From Valencia hispanica (taxonomy: Eukaryota > Chordata > Actinopteri > Cyprinodontiformes > Valenciidae), in NCBI GenBank assembly GCA_963556495.2, contig OY747712.1, positions 13,739,735 to 13,803,734 of the forward strand: a DNA stretch of 64,000 bases, read 5' to 3'. The first letter of the stretch is position 1, and every line of letters starts with the position of its first letter. The notes beneath the pieces were generated by a model. That model was not told where the DNA came from. It worked only from the letters and a program-made list of their open reading frames with translations, and ran no database searches. Positions 56,901-64,000 of the stretch are shown here, piece after piece. The translations under genes and the position numbers were made by a program.

Positions 56901-59900
56901 AGTAATGATGAGACCTGAAATATTAACCTTTTAACAACCAGAGTTTAAAAGGACAGAAGGAAGAAAAGTGAGCAATTAATAATTCAGTTCATAGCACCAA
57001 TTCACAACACAAGTCATCTAAAGGCGCTTTACAAGTTATTTCAATTCAATCATACATACATTTCCAATCAATAAAAAAAAAAATCTATTTAGGGAATCCC
57101 AGCGGATTGCATCGAGTCATTGATTTGTAGCATTCACTCCTTCTGGACGAACATATTGCGACAGTAGACAGTCGCCTGCGTTGTGTCGTTGACTTCACAA
57201 CAATCCCTCATTACTGAACAAGCATGTAGCGACAGTGGAGAGGAAAAACTCCCCTTTAACAGGAAGAAACCGCCAGCAGAACCTGGTTCAGTACAAGCGG
57301 CCATCTGCCACGACCGTCTGGGGGTTTGAGAAGACAGCAGAGACGCAGAAAGAACTAAAAGAACCGATGTAAGAGTACTTTCTACATTAAAGAAAGTAAA
57401 AAGTTGATAACATGACACTGTGGATGTTCAGCTACTGAGGGCATCATGCCCCCCTCCAACAAGGCATCACAGCCAAACAGAGCGCCAGACTAGGTGTAGC
57501 TTCTATGGAAAGAAAAACACTGAGAGAAAACAAAGTTGAAACAACAGCAGAAAATGCAACTGGAGAATAGTAGAAGAGAAAAGTAGCAGAGTGAAGAAAA
57601 GTGGTAAGTCTGTCCTCCAACAGTCTAAGCCTATAGCAGCATAACTACAGAGATAGCTCAGGAGTCCTCTGTTAGGAACATATGAAACAATTAGATCTCT
57701 GATGTATGATGGAGCTTGATTATTAAGGGCTTTGTGTGTAAGAAGGAGGATCTTAAATTCTATTCTGGATTTAACAGGGAGTCAATGAAGGGAAGCTAAA
57801 ACAGGAGAAATGTGATCTCTCTTTCTAATATTCATCAGAACTCTTGCTGCCGCATTTTGGATCAACTGAAGGCTTTTAATGGCATTTTGTGGACTTCCTG
57901 ATAGTAAAGAATTACAGTAGTCCAGCCTTGAGGTAACAAATGCATGGACTAGTTTCTCAGCATCACTCCTGGACAGGATGTTTCTAATTTTAGCAATATT
58001 CCGGAGGTGAAAGAAAGAAATCCTAGAAACCTGTTTATTATGGGATTTAAATGTCAAGTCTTGGTCAAAAATAACGCCGAGGTTCTTTACGTTATTACTG
58101 GGGGCCAATTTAATGCCATCCAGATGAAGTGATTGACTAATCAGCTCCTTTTTCAGAGCTTTTGGTCCAAAGACAGCAACTTCTTTCTTGTCAGAATTTA
58201 AAAGCAGATAGTTTAGAGTCATCCATGTTTTTATGTCTTCCAGACATGCCTGTAATCTCCCTAACTGACTGGGTTCATCAGGATTCATGGATAAATATAG
58301 TTGTGTATCATCGGCATAGCTGTGGAAATTTATCCCATGCTGTCTAATGATTCTACCAATTGGAAGCATAGATACAGTGGCTTGCAAAAGTATTCGGCCC
58401 CCTTGAACTTTTCCACATTTTGTAACATTACAGCCACAAACATGAATCCATTTATTGGAATTCCAGGTGAAAGACCAATACAAAGTGGTGTACACGTGAG
58501 AAGTGGAACGAAAATCATTCATGATTCCAAACATTTTTTACAAATAAATAACTGAAAAGTGGGATGTGCGTAATTATTCAGCCCCCTTTGGTCTGAGTGC
58601 AGTCAGTTGCCCATAGACATTGCCTGATGAGTGCTAATGACTAAATAGAGGCACCTGTGTGTAATCTAATGTCAGTACAAATACAGCTGCCCTGTGACGC
58701 CCTCAGAGGTTGTCTAAGAGAATGTTGGGAGCAACAACACCATAAAGTCCAAAGAACACACCAGACAGGTCAGGGATAAAGTTATTGAGAAATTTAAAGC
58801 ACGCTTAGGCTACAAAAAGATTTCCCAAGCCTTGAACATCCCACGGAGCACTGTTCAAGCGATCATTCAGAAATGGAAGGAGTATGGCACAACTGTAAAC
58901 CTACCAAGACAAGGCCGTCCACCTAAACTCACAGGCCGAACAAGGAGAGCGCTGATCAGAAATGCAGCCAAGAGGCCCATGGTGACTCTGGACGAGCTGC
59001 AGAGATCCACAGCTCAGGTGGGGGAATCTGTCCATAGGACAACTATTAGTCGTGCACTGCACAAAGTTGGCCTTTATGGAAGAGTGGCAAGAAGAAAGCC
59101 ATTGTTAAAGGAAAACCATAATAAGTCCCGTTTGCAGTTTGCCACAAGCCATGTGGGGGACACAGCAAACATGTGGAAGAAGGTGCTCTGGTCAGATGAG
59201 ACCAAAATGGAAAACGCTATGTGTGGCGGAAAACTAACACTGCACATCACTCTGAACACACCATCCTCACTGTCAAATTTGGTGGTGGCAGCATCATGCT
59301 CTGGGGGTGCTTCTCTTCAGCAGGCACAGTGAAGCTGGTCAGAGTTGATGGGAAGATGGATGGAGCCAAATACAGGGCAATCTTGGAAGAAAACCTCTTG
59401 GAGTCTGCAAAAGACTTGAGACTGGGGCGGAGGTTCACCTTCCAGCAGGACAACGACCCTAAACATAAAGCCAGGGCAACAATGGAATGGTTTAAAACAA
59501 AACATATCCATGTGTTAGAATGGCCCAGTCAAAGTCCAGATCTAAATCCAATCGAGAATCTGTGGCAAGATCTGAAAACTGCTGTTCACAAACGCTGTCC
59601 ATCTAATCTGACTGAGCTGGAGCTGTTTTCCAAAGAAGAATGGACAAGAATTTCAGTTTCTAGATGTGCAAAGCTGGTGGAGACAAACCCTAAAAGACTG
59701 GCAGCTGTAATTGCAGCAAAAGGTGGTTCTACAAAGTATTGACTCAGGGGGCTGAATAATTACGCACACCCCACTTTTCACTTATTTATTTGTAAAAATT
59801 ATTTTCGTTCCACTTCTCACGTGTACACCACTTTGTATTGGTCTTTCACCTGGAATTCCAAAAAATGGATTCATGTTTGTGGCTGTAATGTTACAAAATG

Positions 59901-62900
59901 TGGAAAAGTTCAAGGGGGCCGAATACTTTTGCAAGCCACTGTATATATTATATAGTGAAAAGAATTGGTCCAAGCACAGAACCCTGTGGAACTCCATAAG
60001 TAACCCTTGAGAGTGAAGAAGATTGATCATTTAGATGAACAAACTGGAATCTATCAGACAAATATGATTTAAACCAGCCTAGTGCTGTTCCTTTGATCCC
60101 TGCAACATGTTCAAGCCTTTCTAAGAGAATATTATGATCGACTGTGTCAAAAGCAGCACTGAGATCTAACAAAACCAGAACAGACACCAGTCCATTATCT
60201 GAGGCCATGAGAATATCATTAGTAACCTTCACCAGTGCTGTTTCGGTGCTATGATGAGAACAGGTGGACAAATGGATGAATAACAACATGGATGGATGAC
60301 TTGTAGAGCTATATATCATCATTGCAATATCAGTTTGTGCAACATCAGTATCACAACACGCTGTTTGTGATGCAACAATATATTGAGCTTGTTGGGTTTA
60401 ATCCCACTGCAGTACCTGACCACACCCGTCAAAGGTGGTGGCATCCAATATGCTAAACATCCAGGGAGGGCTCGAAGCAATCTAATGACACTTGATGGTT
60501 AGTGTGATGGAGATTTCATTGTTAAATATAATGAATCCACATAACATGGCGGACAAAAACAAAACCACTAGTGGGCAGACAGATGAGTAATTGGGTGAAG
60601 GATGGGAAAATAGACTGATGAATGAAAGCCTTCTATATACATATTATACATCATTTGAAAGGTAAGGTAAGTAAACGCTTTTGTCAAACCAAACAAACTG
60701 GGAAATGCTAAATAATGTCCACCACTGCATCCTAAAGCCACGTTTAAAGCATGCATTTTTTACAAAAGAAATAGGCGGCCATACATATTAATCTTTTTCA
60801 GTTTATGCAAGATCGCATTACTCTGTGACAATAGCGCTGATCCATATTCTGACTGTTGTGGGGCGAAACTTAAGAGTGTTTTCTTTCCAAAAAGAGCTCA
60901 ACCATGCTTCTACTCGGAATAGTTCAAGAACAGCTTTAGTTTTAATTTGGTGATGCTTTTAAAAAAAAGTGTTTTGGGTGAAATTTGCAGGAATTTTGTC
61001 ACATGTAGCAACAATTTGGTAACAAAAAAATTCAGGTCCGTAACGTTGCTCTGCTAGAAGGTCTTATTAGCTGAAAAAAATACTGGTGAAACTCTTCAAA
61101 ACCTAAAATGAGCCTTTTATTAGGATACACTCTGTACCAAAAGCCTGGCTGGACTGATGGTGGTCAACGTCACTCGGAAATGGGAAGTGTGACTTTATAT
61201 TCTGTTTTATTGAGAGACCGATCTGGCGGTCATCTAAAGCCTCGACTCAAAACAAAGACAAACTGGAAAGTAAAGTAGTTGCAGAAGTTATTAAACGATG
61301 GCAAAAACCGGAGCCTCTCCTGATGTTTCGTACCAGTTTAAACCAGGGAGGTCTTACGCCTCCTTCTGTTTTCCGCAGCGTCTCATGAATCTGGAAAGCT
61401 GGTGTGCGGTTTTAATCAGAGACGTGGTTCTTCTCCTCAGAATCCTCTTTTCTCACAGTCGGACCTGCCAGCTCAGAGCTCCGCCTCGCTCACTTAAAGC
61501 CTGCATCCATGCGAGGACAGCTGGAATACATTAACAAAAACACATTTTCAACGCAAACGGCTTGAATCGCCAAGAAATTAATCTCTGCTGTTGTCAGCGT
61601 CCTCGCCTCTTTAAGGTCTGACACCACAGAAGGCGGGGACGGCTCTAGGATTCCAGCTGAGCTGCAGACTGAGGCCAAGACGGCGTTTAGTGTGATCTTT
61701 TCCCAGCTGTTGGATGAGATGAAGCTGCAAATAGCAGTTTAAGAAGCTTAAGTAGCGGCAGGATTCTCCACTTGAAAGTCAGGAGTCTTCTTCCTGAGAT
61801 TTCTTAATAGGTCAGCTGCTGCGTAAAGAAATGAGAAACGGTTTTCTAATCTAACCTGCTGCTTAAAGTAGTTTGTGTGCGTTGTATCTTTACTTGCCTT
61901 TATTCATTTGCTCTTGCAGTTTATCCGTGTCCACTGTTCAGCGTTCGCTTCAGGAAACCTCTCTTTGGAGAGACCGGGCACACAATCATGAATCTGCTCG
62001 CAGTAAGTGCTGTTAATCAAGCAAACTGTCTGAAACACTACAGTCGTGCCCAAAAGTTTTGAGAATGACACAAATATTAGTTTTCACAAAGTTTGCTGCA
62101 AAACTACTTTTAGATCTTTGTTTCAGTTGTTTCTGTGATGTACTGAAATTGAATTACAAGCACTTTATACGTTTCAAAGGCTTTTATTGACAATTACATG
62201 ACATTTATGCAAAGAGTCAGTATTTGCAGTGTTGGCCCTTCTTTTTCAGGACCTCTGCAGTTCGACTGGGCATGCTCGCAATCAACTTCTGGGCCAAATC
62301 CTGACTGATAGCAACCCATTCTTTCATAATCACTTCTTGGAGTTTGTCAGAATTAGTGGGTTTTTGTTTGTCCACCTGCCTCTTGAGGACTGACCACAAG
62401 TTCTCAATGGGATTAAGATCTGGGGAGTTTCCAGGTCATGGACCCAAAATTTCAACGTTTTGGTCCCCGAGCCACTTAGTTATCACTTTTGCCTTATGGC
62501 ACGGTGCTCCATCGTGCTGGAAAATGCATTGTTCTTCACCAAACTGTTGTTGGATTGTTGGAAGAAGTTGCTGTTGGAGGGTGTTTTGGTACCATTCTTT
62601 ATTCATGGCTGTGTTTTTGGGCCAAATTGTAAGTGAGCCCACTCCCTTGGATGAGAAGCAACCCCACACATGAATGGTCTCAGGATGCTTTACTGTTGGC
62701 ATGACACAGGACTGATGGTAGCGCTCACCTTTTCTTCTCCAGACAAGCCTTTTTCCAGATGCCCCAAACAATCGTAAAGAGGCTTCATCGGAGAATATGA
62801 CTTTGCCCCAGTCCTCAGCAGTCCATTCACCAGACTTTCTGCAGAAGATCAATCTGTCCCTGATGTTTTTTTGGGAGAGAAGTGGCTTCTTTGCTGCCCT

Positions 62901-63622
62901 TCTTGACACCAGGCCATCTTCCAAAAGTCTTCGCCTCACTGTGCGTGCAGATGCGCTCACACCTGCCTGCTGCCATTCCTGAGCAAGCTCTGCACTGGTG
63001 GGACTCCGATCCCGCAGCTGAATCCTCTTTAGGAGACGATCCTGGCGCTTGCTGGACTTTCTTGGACGCCCTGAAGCCTTCTTAACAAGAATTGAACCTC
63101 TTTCCGTGAAGTTCTTGATAATCCTATAAATTGTTGATTTAGGTGCAATTTTAGTAGCCACAATATCCTTGCCTGTGAAGCCATTTTTATGCAACGCAAT
63201 GATGGCTGCACGCGTTTCTTTGCAGGTCACCATGGTTAACAATGGAAGAACAATGATTTCAAGCATCACCCTCCTTTTAACATGTCAAGTCTGCGATTCC
63301 AAGGACTATGCAATTAATCTGATCACTGTTGATAACATTATGTAGTATACGCAAATTGCTATTTTAAAAACTTAAGCAGCAACTTTTCCAATTTCCAATA
63401 TTTATGTAATTCTCAAAACTTTTGGCCACGACTGTATTTGAAACATTGAATCTTTCTGCAAGGTTAATTTTAAAGTTAATCTGTCCATCTTTTTTTTATT
63501 TTTTTTATTTTTTAAAGGACTTCCGTAACTACCAGTACACTCTGCCGGTGGTGAAAGGTCTGGTTGTTGACATGGAGGTGAAGAAGACGAGCATTAAAAT
63601 CCCCAGCAATCGCTACAATGAG
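38117..63622 (+). CDS. zfyve9: ZFYVE9/SARA, Smad anchor for receptor activation (3' end outside window)
   Basis: Eleven coding exons (38117-38186, 39952-41300, 42489-42588, 43804-43983, 44082-44227, 51201-51309, 51658-51780, 54205-54360, 56496-56720, 61920-62002, 63518-63622) join as 2,646 bases, 882 codons, with every GT-AG junction in phase. The start [20 protein letters not shown] is the SARA N-terminus. The FYVE finger spans about residues 443-503: WVPD (443-446), basic RRHHCR (464-469), RVC (495-497), and Zn ligands C452, C455, C468, C471, C476, C479, C497 and C500. The Smad-binding domain is about 521-567 ([10 protein letters not shown]). SARA anchors at PI3P-rich early endosomes and presents Smad2/3 to TGF-beta receptors. 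The paralogue ZFYVE16 lacks this N-terminus. Human SARA has 1,425 residues; roughly the last 270-300 lie beyond the window. The disordered region before FYVE is ~250 residues shorter than in human. Confidence 0.95.
39129..39743. mobile_element. Fold-back MITE with ~230-bp inverted arms, TA target
   Basis: The left arm starts CGGTGCCCCTGAAAGGTCAC; the right arm is its near-complete reverse complement, ending GGCCACTG. TA flanks both sides (39127-39128 and 39744-39745). The arms reach to about 39367 and 39516, leaving ~150 bases of loop. There is no ORF. TA duplication suggests mobilisation by a Tc1/mariner enzyme. Confidence 0.85.
39745..39862 (+). repeat. Tc1-like terminal fragment
   Basis: GTGTTGGCCTATAACGTAAA, then AAAATGTGGAAAAAGTT, then GCAAATATTTG is typical Tc1 right-end text. 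It directly abuts the fold-back MITE and lies ~90 bases before the largest ZFYVE9 exon. Confidence 0.5.
39952..41300 (+). CDS. zfyve9: ZFYVE9 coding exon 2, large (residues 24-473)
   Basis: Acceptor TTTTTCCAG at 39951; donor GTCAGC at 41301. It encodes the long, mostly disordered acidic region, then two stretches well conserved with human SARA ([13 protein letters not shown] and GGARPKQP), and the first half of the FYVE finger through [12 protein letters not shown] at 458-461 lies at the site reported for protein phosphatase 1 docking in SARA; this is from memory of the literature. The exon corresponds to the single large exon in human. Confidence 0.94.
41301..42488 (+). other. ZFYVE9 intron
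   Basis: AT-rich sequence without a recognised exon. A local GC- and CpG-rich patch at 42180-42380 probably belongs to a repeat. Confidence 0.5.
42489..42588 (+). CDS. zfyve9: ZFYVE9 coding exon 3, second half of FYVE finger
   Basis: Acceptor TTTAAAG at 42488; donor GTGAGC at 42589. It encodes [20 protein letters not shown], then ARVCVTC with the last two zinc-ligand pairs. Confidence 0.94.
42589..43803 (+). other. ZFYVE9 intron with Tc1 and retroposon relics
   Basis: Around 42770-43020 and 43370-43560 are decayed minus-strand Tc1-like sequences (antisense GGTGGCGGCAGCAACATCC-type motif; GTGTTGGCCCATCCGTTACT). Between them, 43060-43335 is a retroposon 3' end, finishing AGGGATTAATAAAGTATTTT. 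Confidence 0.55.
43804..43983 (+). CDS. zfyve9: ZFYVE9 coding exon 4, Smad-binding domain
   Basis: Acceptor TTGCCGTCAG; donor GTACGT at 43984. The exon encodes [24 protein letters not shown] and [13 protein letters not shown], the SARA segment that wraps around the Smad2/3 MH2 domain. The core is nearly identical to human; the lead-in ([12 protein letters not shown]) is not. Confidence 0.95.
44082..44227 (+). CDS. zfyve9: ZFYVE9 coding exon 5 (residues 567-615)
   Basis: Acceptor CTGCGTAG at 44081, after an intron of only 98 bases; donor GTGAGT at 44228. It encodes [14 protein letters not shown], conserved in SARA, then a Ser/Thr-rich variable linker. Confidence 0.92.
44569..46430 (+). pseudogene. 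Composite transposon relic with unclassified coding fragments
   Basis: The frame from 44688 starts [18 protein letters not shown] and continues [11 protein letters not shown], resembling the N-terminal text of teleost element-encoded P2X7-like cysteine-rich proteins. The frame 45966-46430 contains [20 protein letters not shown] followed by [11 protein letters not shown], a pattern I recall from uncharacterised fish transposon proteins. Both identifications are weak. Boundaries are approximate and no inverted repeats were confirmed. Confidence 0.3.
46922..47391. mobile_element. Non-autonomous hAT-like element, perfect 8-bp duplication
   Basis: It starts TAGTGGTGGGCGATATAAAA and ends CATATCACCCAGCCCTA. 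CTTTGATG flanks both sides (46914-46921 and 47392-47399). It is a close relative of 7193-7816 with an internal deletion. Confidence 0.9.
48609..49371 (-). mobile_element. hAT-like element with BED-finger transposase remnant
   Basis: It starts TAGGGCTGGGCGATATGG and ends TTTATCGCCGAGCTA. CTGGGTGC flanks both sides (48601-48608 and 49372-49379). Minus-strand frames at 49144-48853 keep [32 protein letters not shown] and, in another frame, [16 protein letters not shown], a pattern seen in ZBED-type hAT transposases. The catalytic part is gone. Confidence 0.85.
49560..50095 (+). repeat. RTE-like LINE fragment
   Basis: In pieces it encodes [22 protein letters not shown]-type text, [17 protein letters not shown] and [19 protein letters not shown] motifs. 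It is the same family as 21763-22275 in the opposite orientation. It ends with GAAGATAATAGATGAA, typical of this family's tail. Confidence 0.6.
51201..51309 (+). CDS. zfyve9: ZFYVE9 coding exon 6 (residues 616-652)
   Basis: Acceptor CACCCTCCAG after a C-rich tract; donor GTACGG at 51310. It encodes [18 protein letters not shown], highly conserved in SARA and ZFYVE16. Confidence 0.94.
51658..51780 (+). CDS. zfyve9: ZFYVE9 coding exon 7 (residues 652-693)
   Basis: Acceptor CTCCTGCAG; donor GTGAGT at 51781. It encodes [20 protein letters not shown] and [19 protein letters not shown], the start of the conserved C-terminal domain. Confidence 0.94.
52394..52976. mobile_element. PIF/Harbinger-like MITE
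   Basis: The termini are GGCTGCATTCACACC and GGTGTGAATGCACCC, a 15-bp inverted repeat with one mismatch. TAA flanks both sides (52391-52393 and 52977-52979), the TWA target typical of PIF/Harbinger. No transposase ORF is present. Confidence 0.82.
53295..53356. repeat. Perfect 62-bp palindrome, no spacer
   Basis: The left arm of 31 bases starts GTCTTTTACCGATAGGCC and ends AATCAACAT. The right arm is its exact reverse complement, and the two meet at 53325/53326. The next outward bases (T and T) do not pair. Confidence 0.95.
54205..54360 (+). CDS. zfyve9: ZFYVE9 coding exon 8 (residues 693-745)
   Basis: Acceptor CAACTCTCAG; donor GTAAGA at 54361. It encodes [20 protein letters not shown] and [11 protein letters not shown], conserved C-terminal domain. 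The donor overlaps a hAT target-site duplication. Confidence 0.94.
54369..55954. mobile_element. hAT-like element inserted at a ZFYVE9 splice donor
   Basis: The left end is TAGAGCCCTGCAATGGG; the right end ...CGCGCAGGGCTCTA. The TIR is about 11 bp. The target 8-mers are GTAAGAGC (54361-54368) and GTAAGAAC (55955-55962), 7 of 8 identical. The first copy is the exon 8 donor. The interior carries no intact transposase. Confidence 0.85.
56496..56720 (+). CDS. zfyve9: ZFYVE9 coding exon 9 (residues 745-820)
   Basis: Acceptor CCGTCCATAAG; donor GTGAGT at 56721. It encodes [20 protein letters not shown] and [20 protein letters not shown], then [11 protein letters not shown]. One of the most conserved SARA/ZFYVE16 segments. 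Confidence 0.95.
58375..59941 (+). mobile_element. Tc1-like transposon, 1,567 bp, nested in the LINE
   Basis: The ends are CAGTGGCTTGCAAAAGTATT and its reverse complement, flanked by TA (58373-58374 and 59942-59943). The terminal inverted repeats are long (~200 bp). It is the fuller relative of 26113-27356. Confidence 0.94.
58742..59742 (+). pseudogene. Tc1-like transposase pseudogene, near full length
   Basis: The helix-turn-helix DNA-binding part ([24 protein letters not shown]) and catalytic motifs are visible: WSDET (first Asp), FQQDNDPKH (second Asp), [11 protein letters not shown] (Glu). The start codon is ATA at 58742-58744, where the sister copy has ATG. A frameshift lies at about 59205-59225, between two overlapping frames. 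It ends GGSTKY at 59742. Confidence 0.9.
61920..62002 (+). CDS. zfyve9: ZFYVE9 coding exon 10 (residues 820-847)
   Basis: Acceptor GCTCTTGCAG; donor GTAAGT at 62003. It encodes [20 protein letters not shown] and TIMNLLA. Confidence 0.94.
62041..63434 (-). mobile_element. Tc1-like transposon, second family, 1,394 bp
   Basis: The termini are CAGTCGTGCCCAAAAGTTTT and the reverse complement of CAGTCGTGGCCAAAAGTTTT, flanked by TA (62039-62040 and 63435-63436). The transposase lies on the minus strand. The family differs from the CAGTGGCTTGC copies elsewhere in the window. Confidence 0.94.
62217..63269 (-). pseudogene. Tc1 transposase with a single nonsense codon
   Basis: The frame runs from ATG at 63269 (or the more usual internal start MVTCKETR) to TGA at 62217-62219, about 349 codons in one frame, near the ~340 usual for Tc1. 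The only visible break is TGA at 62436-62438, where the family has Trp ([14 protein letters not shown] region). DNA-binding motifs (GRPRKS linker) and catalytic motifs are present: FSDEA (Asp), FQHDGAPCH (Asp), and after the stop [11 protein letters not shown] (Glu). Translation would end before the catalytic Glu. Confidence 0.93.
63518..63622 (+). CDS. zfyve9: ZFYVE9 coding exon 11 (residues 848-882)
   Basis: Acceptor TTTTTTAAAG after a long T-rich tract; donor GTGAGT at 63623. It encodes [20 protein letters not shown] and [13 protein letters not shown]. Further exons lie beyond the window. Confidence 0.95.
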
Positions 63623-63689
63623 GTGAGTCTCTAATAATTTACCTTTTCAGGACCTGGACCTCCTGTAATTGACGGGATCATGAAGGAGA

Positions 63690-63955
63690 ATTCAGTTCAA
63701 AAATACCTTATTTATCTCAAAGGGAATTAAAATGTTGTCGTAACTCGTATCATCAAAGTATCTTTTAAGAGTTGTCGTGGATGGTGAAGCTGTGGGCAGG
63801 AAGGATATCCGGTAGCAGTCAGTGTTGCAGTGATTCTTAAGAGGCCTCTGACTGAAGACTGTTGCTGTATGACCGTCTCATGAGTGTCATGAAATGCTAA
63901 CAGCTCAATATCCGGGCAGCAGAGACGATTTTCCACAGTAACATGTCCTGGATGA
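63690..63955 (-). repeat. Dispersed retroposon-like repeat, also at 31795-32050
   Basis: Shared text includes TTGTCGTAACTCGTATCATC and GGCCTCTGACTGAAGACTGT. It lies in the next ZFYVE9 intron, with its retroposon-like 3' end on the left, so minus orientation. Confidence 0.6.
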
Positions 63956-64000
63956 CAACAGCAGTTGCACTGCTATCTGCCTAATTTGCTTTGGTCGCTC

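Larger units (their letters stand above)
56985..60322 (-). pseudogene. L2/CR1-like LINE, split by a Tc1 insertion
   Basis: Reading on the minus strand, 60322-59944 encodes RT motifs [20 protein letters not shown] and [15 protein letters not shown]. The Tc1 (58375-59941) follows. Then 58372-57782 resumes with [10 protein letters not shown] (the catalytic YADD box) and [14 protein letters not shown]. The 3' UTR extends to about 56985 and is shared with 27840-28210. The RT is thus physically split between its GPILF and YADD motifs. The 5' part, including any endonuclease, is missing. Confidence 0.85.
56721..61919 (+). other. ZFYVE9 5.2-kb intron with LINE and nested Tc1
   Basis: A minus-strand L2-like LINE with a nested Tc1 spans about 56985-60322. 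Bases 60323-61900 have no recognised exon or repeat. Confidence 0.65.
62003..63517 (+). other. ZFYVE9 intron, mostly Tc1
   Basis: The intron is 1,515 bases. The Tc1 at 62041-63434 plus one duplicated TA accounts for 1,396 of them. Only ~119 bases are native intron. Confidence 0.9.

Noticed and set aside
1..64000. tRNA, rRNA or snRNA genes
   Set aside because: No cloverleaf-type or known small-RNA sequence was recognised by eye. The only tRNA-like text is the gypsy primer-binding site. A tRNAscan or Rfam search would be decisive.

Overview
This window is intron-rich, transposon-dense vertebrate nuclear DNA, most likely from a teleost fish. The evidence is spliced genes with GT-AG introns, Tc1/mariner and hAT DNA transposons, an L2/CR1-like LINE family, an RTE-like LINE family, a Ty3/gypsy element and long microsatellites. 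This mixture is typical of ray-finned fish. I did not identify the species.

Two protein-coding genes are present, both on the + strand. The first, about 2.27-9.06 kb, is BTF3L4, a NAC-beta/BTF3 family protein. It has a non-coding exon 1 and five coding exons whose phases fit exactly, giving a 159-residue protein. The second starts with a CpG-rich non-coding exon near 20.6-20.85 kb and a second non-coding exon at 36083-36187. It is ZFYVE9 (SARA, Smad anchor for receptor activation). Eleven coding exons between 38117 and 63622 join in one open frame of 882 codons. They cover the N-terminus, the FYVE zinc finger, the Smad-binding domain and the start of the conserved C-terminal region. The gene runs off the right edge, so the last part of the C-terminus is missing. 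BTF3L4 and ZFYVE9 are also neighbours in human chromosome 1p32, so this is a conserved gene pair.

Layout: 0-0.35 kb, L2 and Tc1 fragments; 0.35-2.2 kb, gene-free DNA with microsatellites and a perfect AT/GT palindrome; 2.27-9.06 kb, BTF3L4, with hAT-type elements in its introns; 9.1-20.5 kb, intergenic, holding a Tc1 relic, a degenerate minus-strand Ty3/gypsy element (11.84-17.6 kb) with a PIF/Harbinger-like element nested in its gag, LINE fragments, and a fold-back element packed with a GAATTC-containing satellite just upstream of the ZFYVE9 promoter; 20.6-38.1 kb, ZFYVE9 5' untranslated exons and large introns containing RTE-like and L2-like LINEs, a deleted Tc1, hAT elements and a (CATC)n higher-order minisatellite; 38.1-64 kb, ZFYVE9 coding exons separated by introns full of hAT, Harbinger-like, Tc1 and L2 copies.

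I found no RNA gene, CRISPR array or prokaryotic-type system. The most interesting observations concern how mobile elements meet the host gene. A hAT element's 8-bp target-site duplication is the 5' splice site of a ZFYVE9 exon. A nearly intact Tc1 makes up over 90% of one ZFYVE9 intron. A fold-back satellite element abuts the ZFYVE9 promoter. Two perfect zero-spacer palindromes (62 and 68 bp) are also present.
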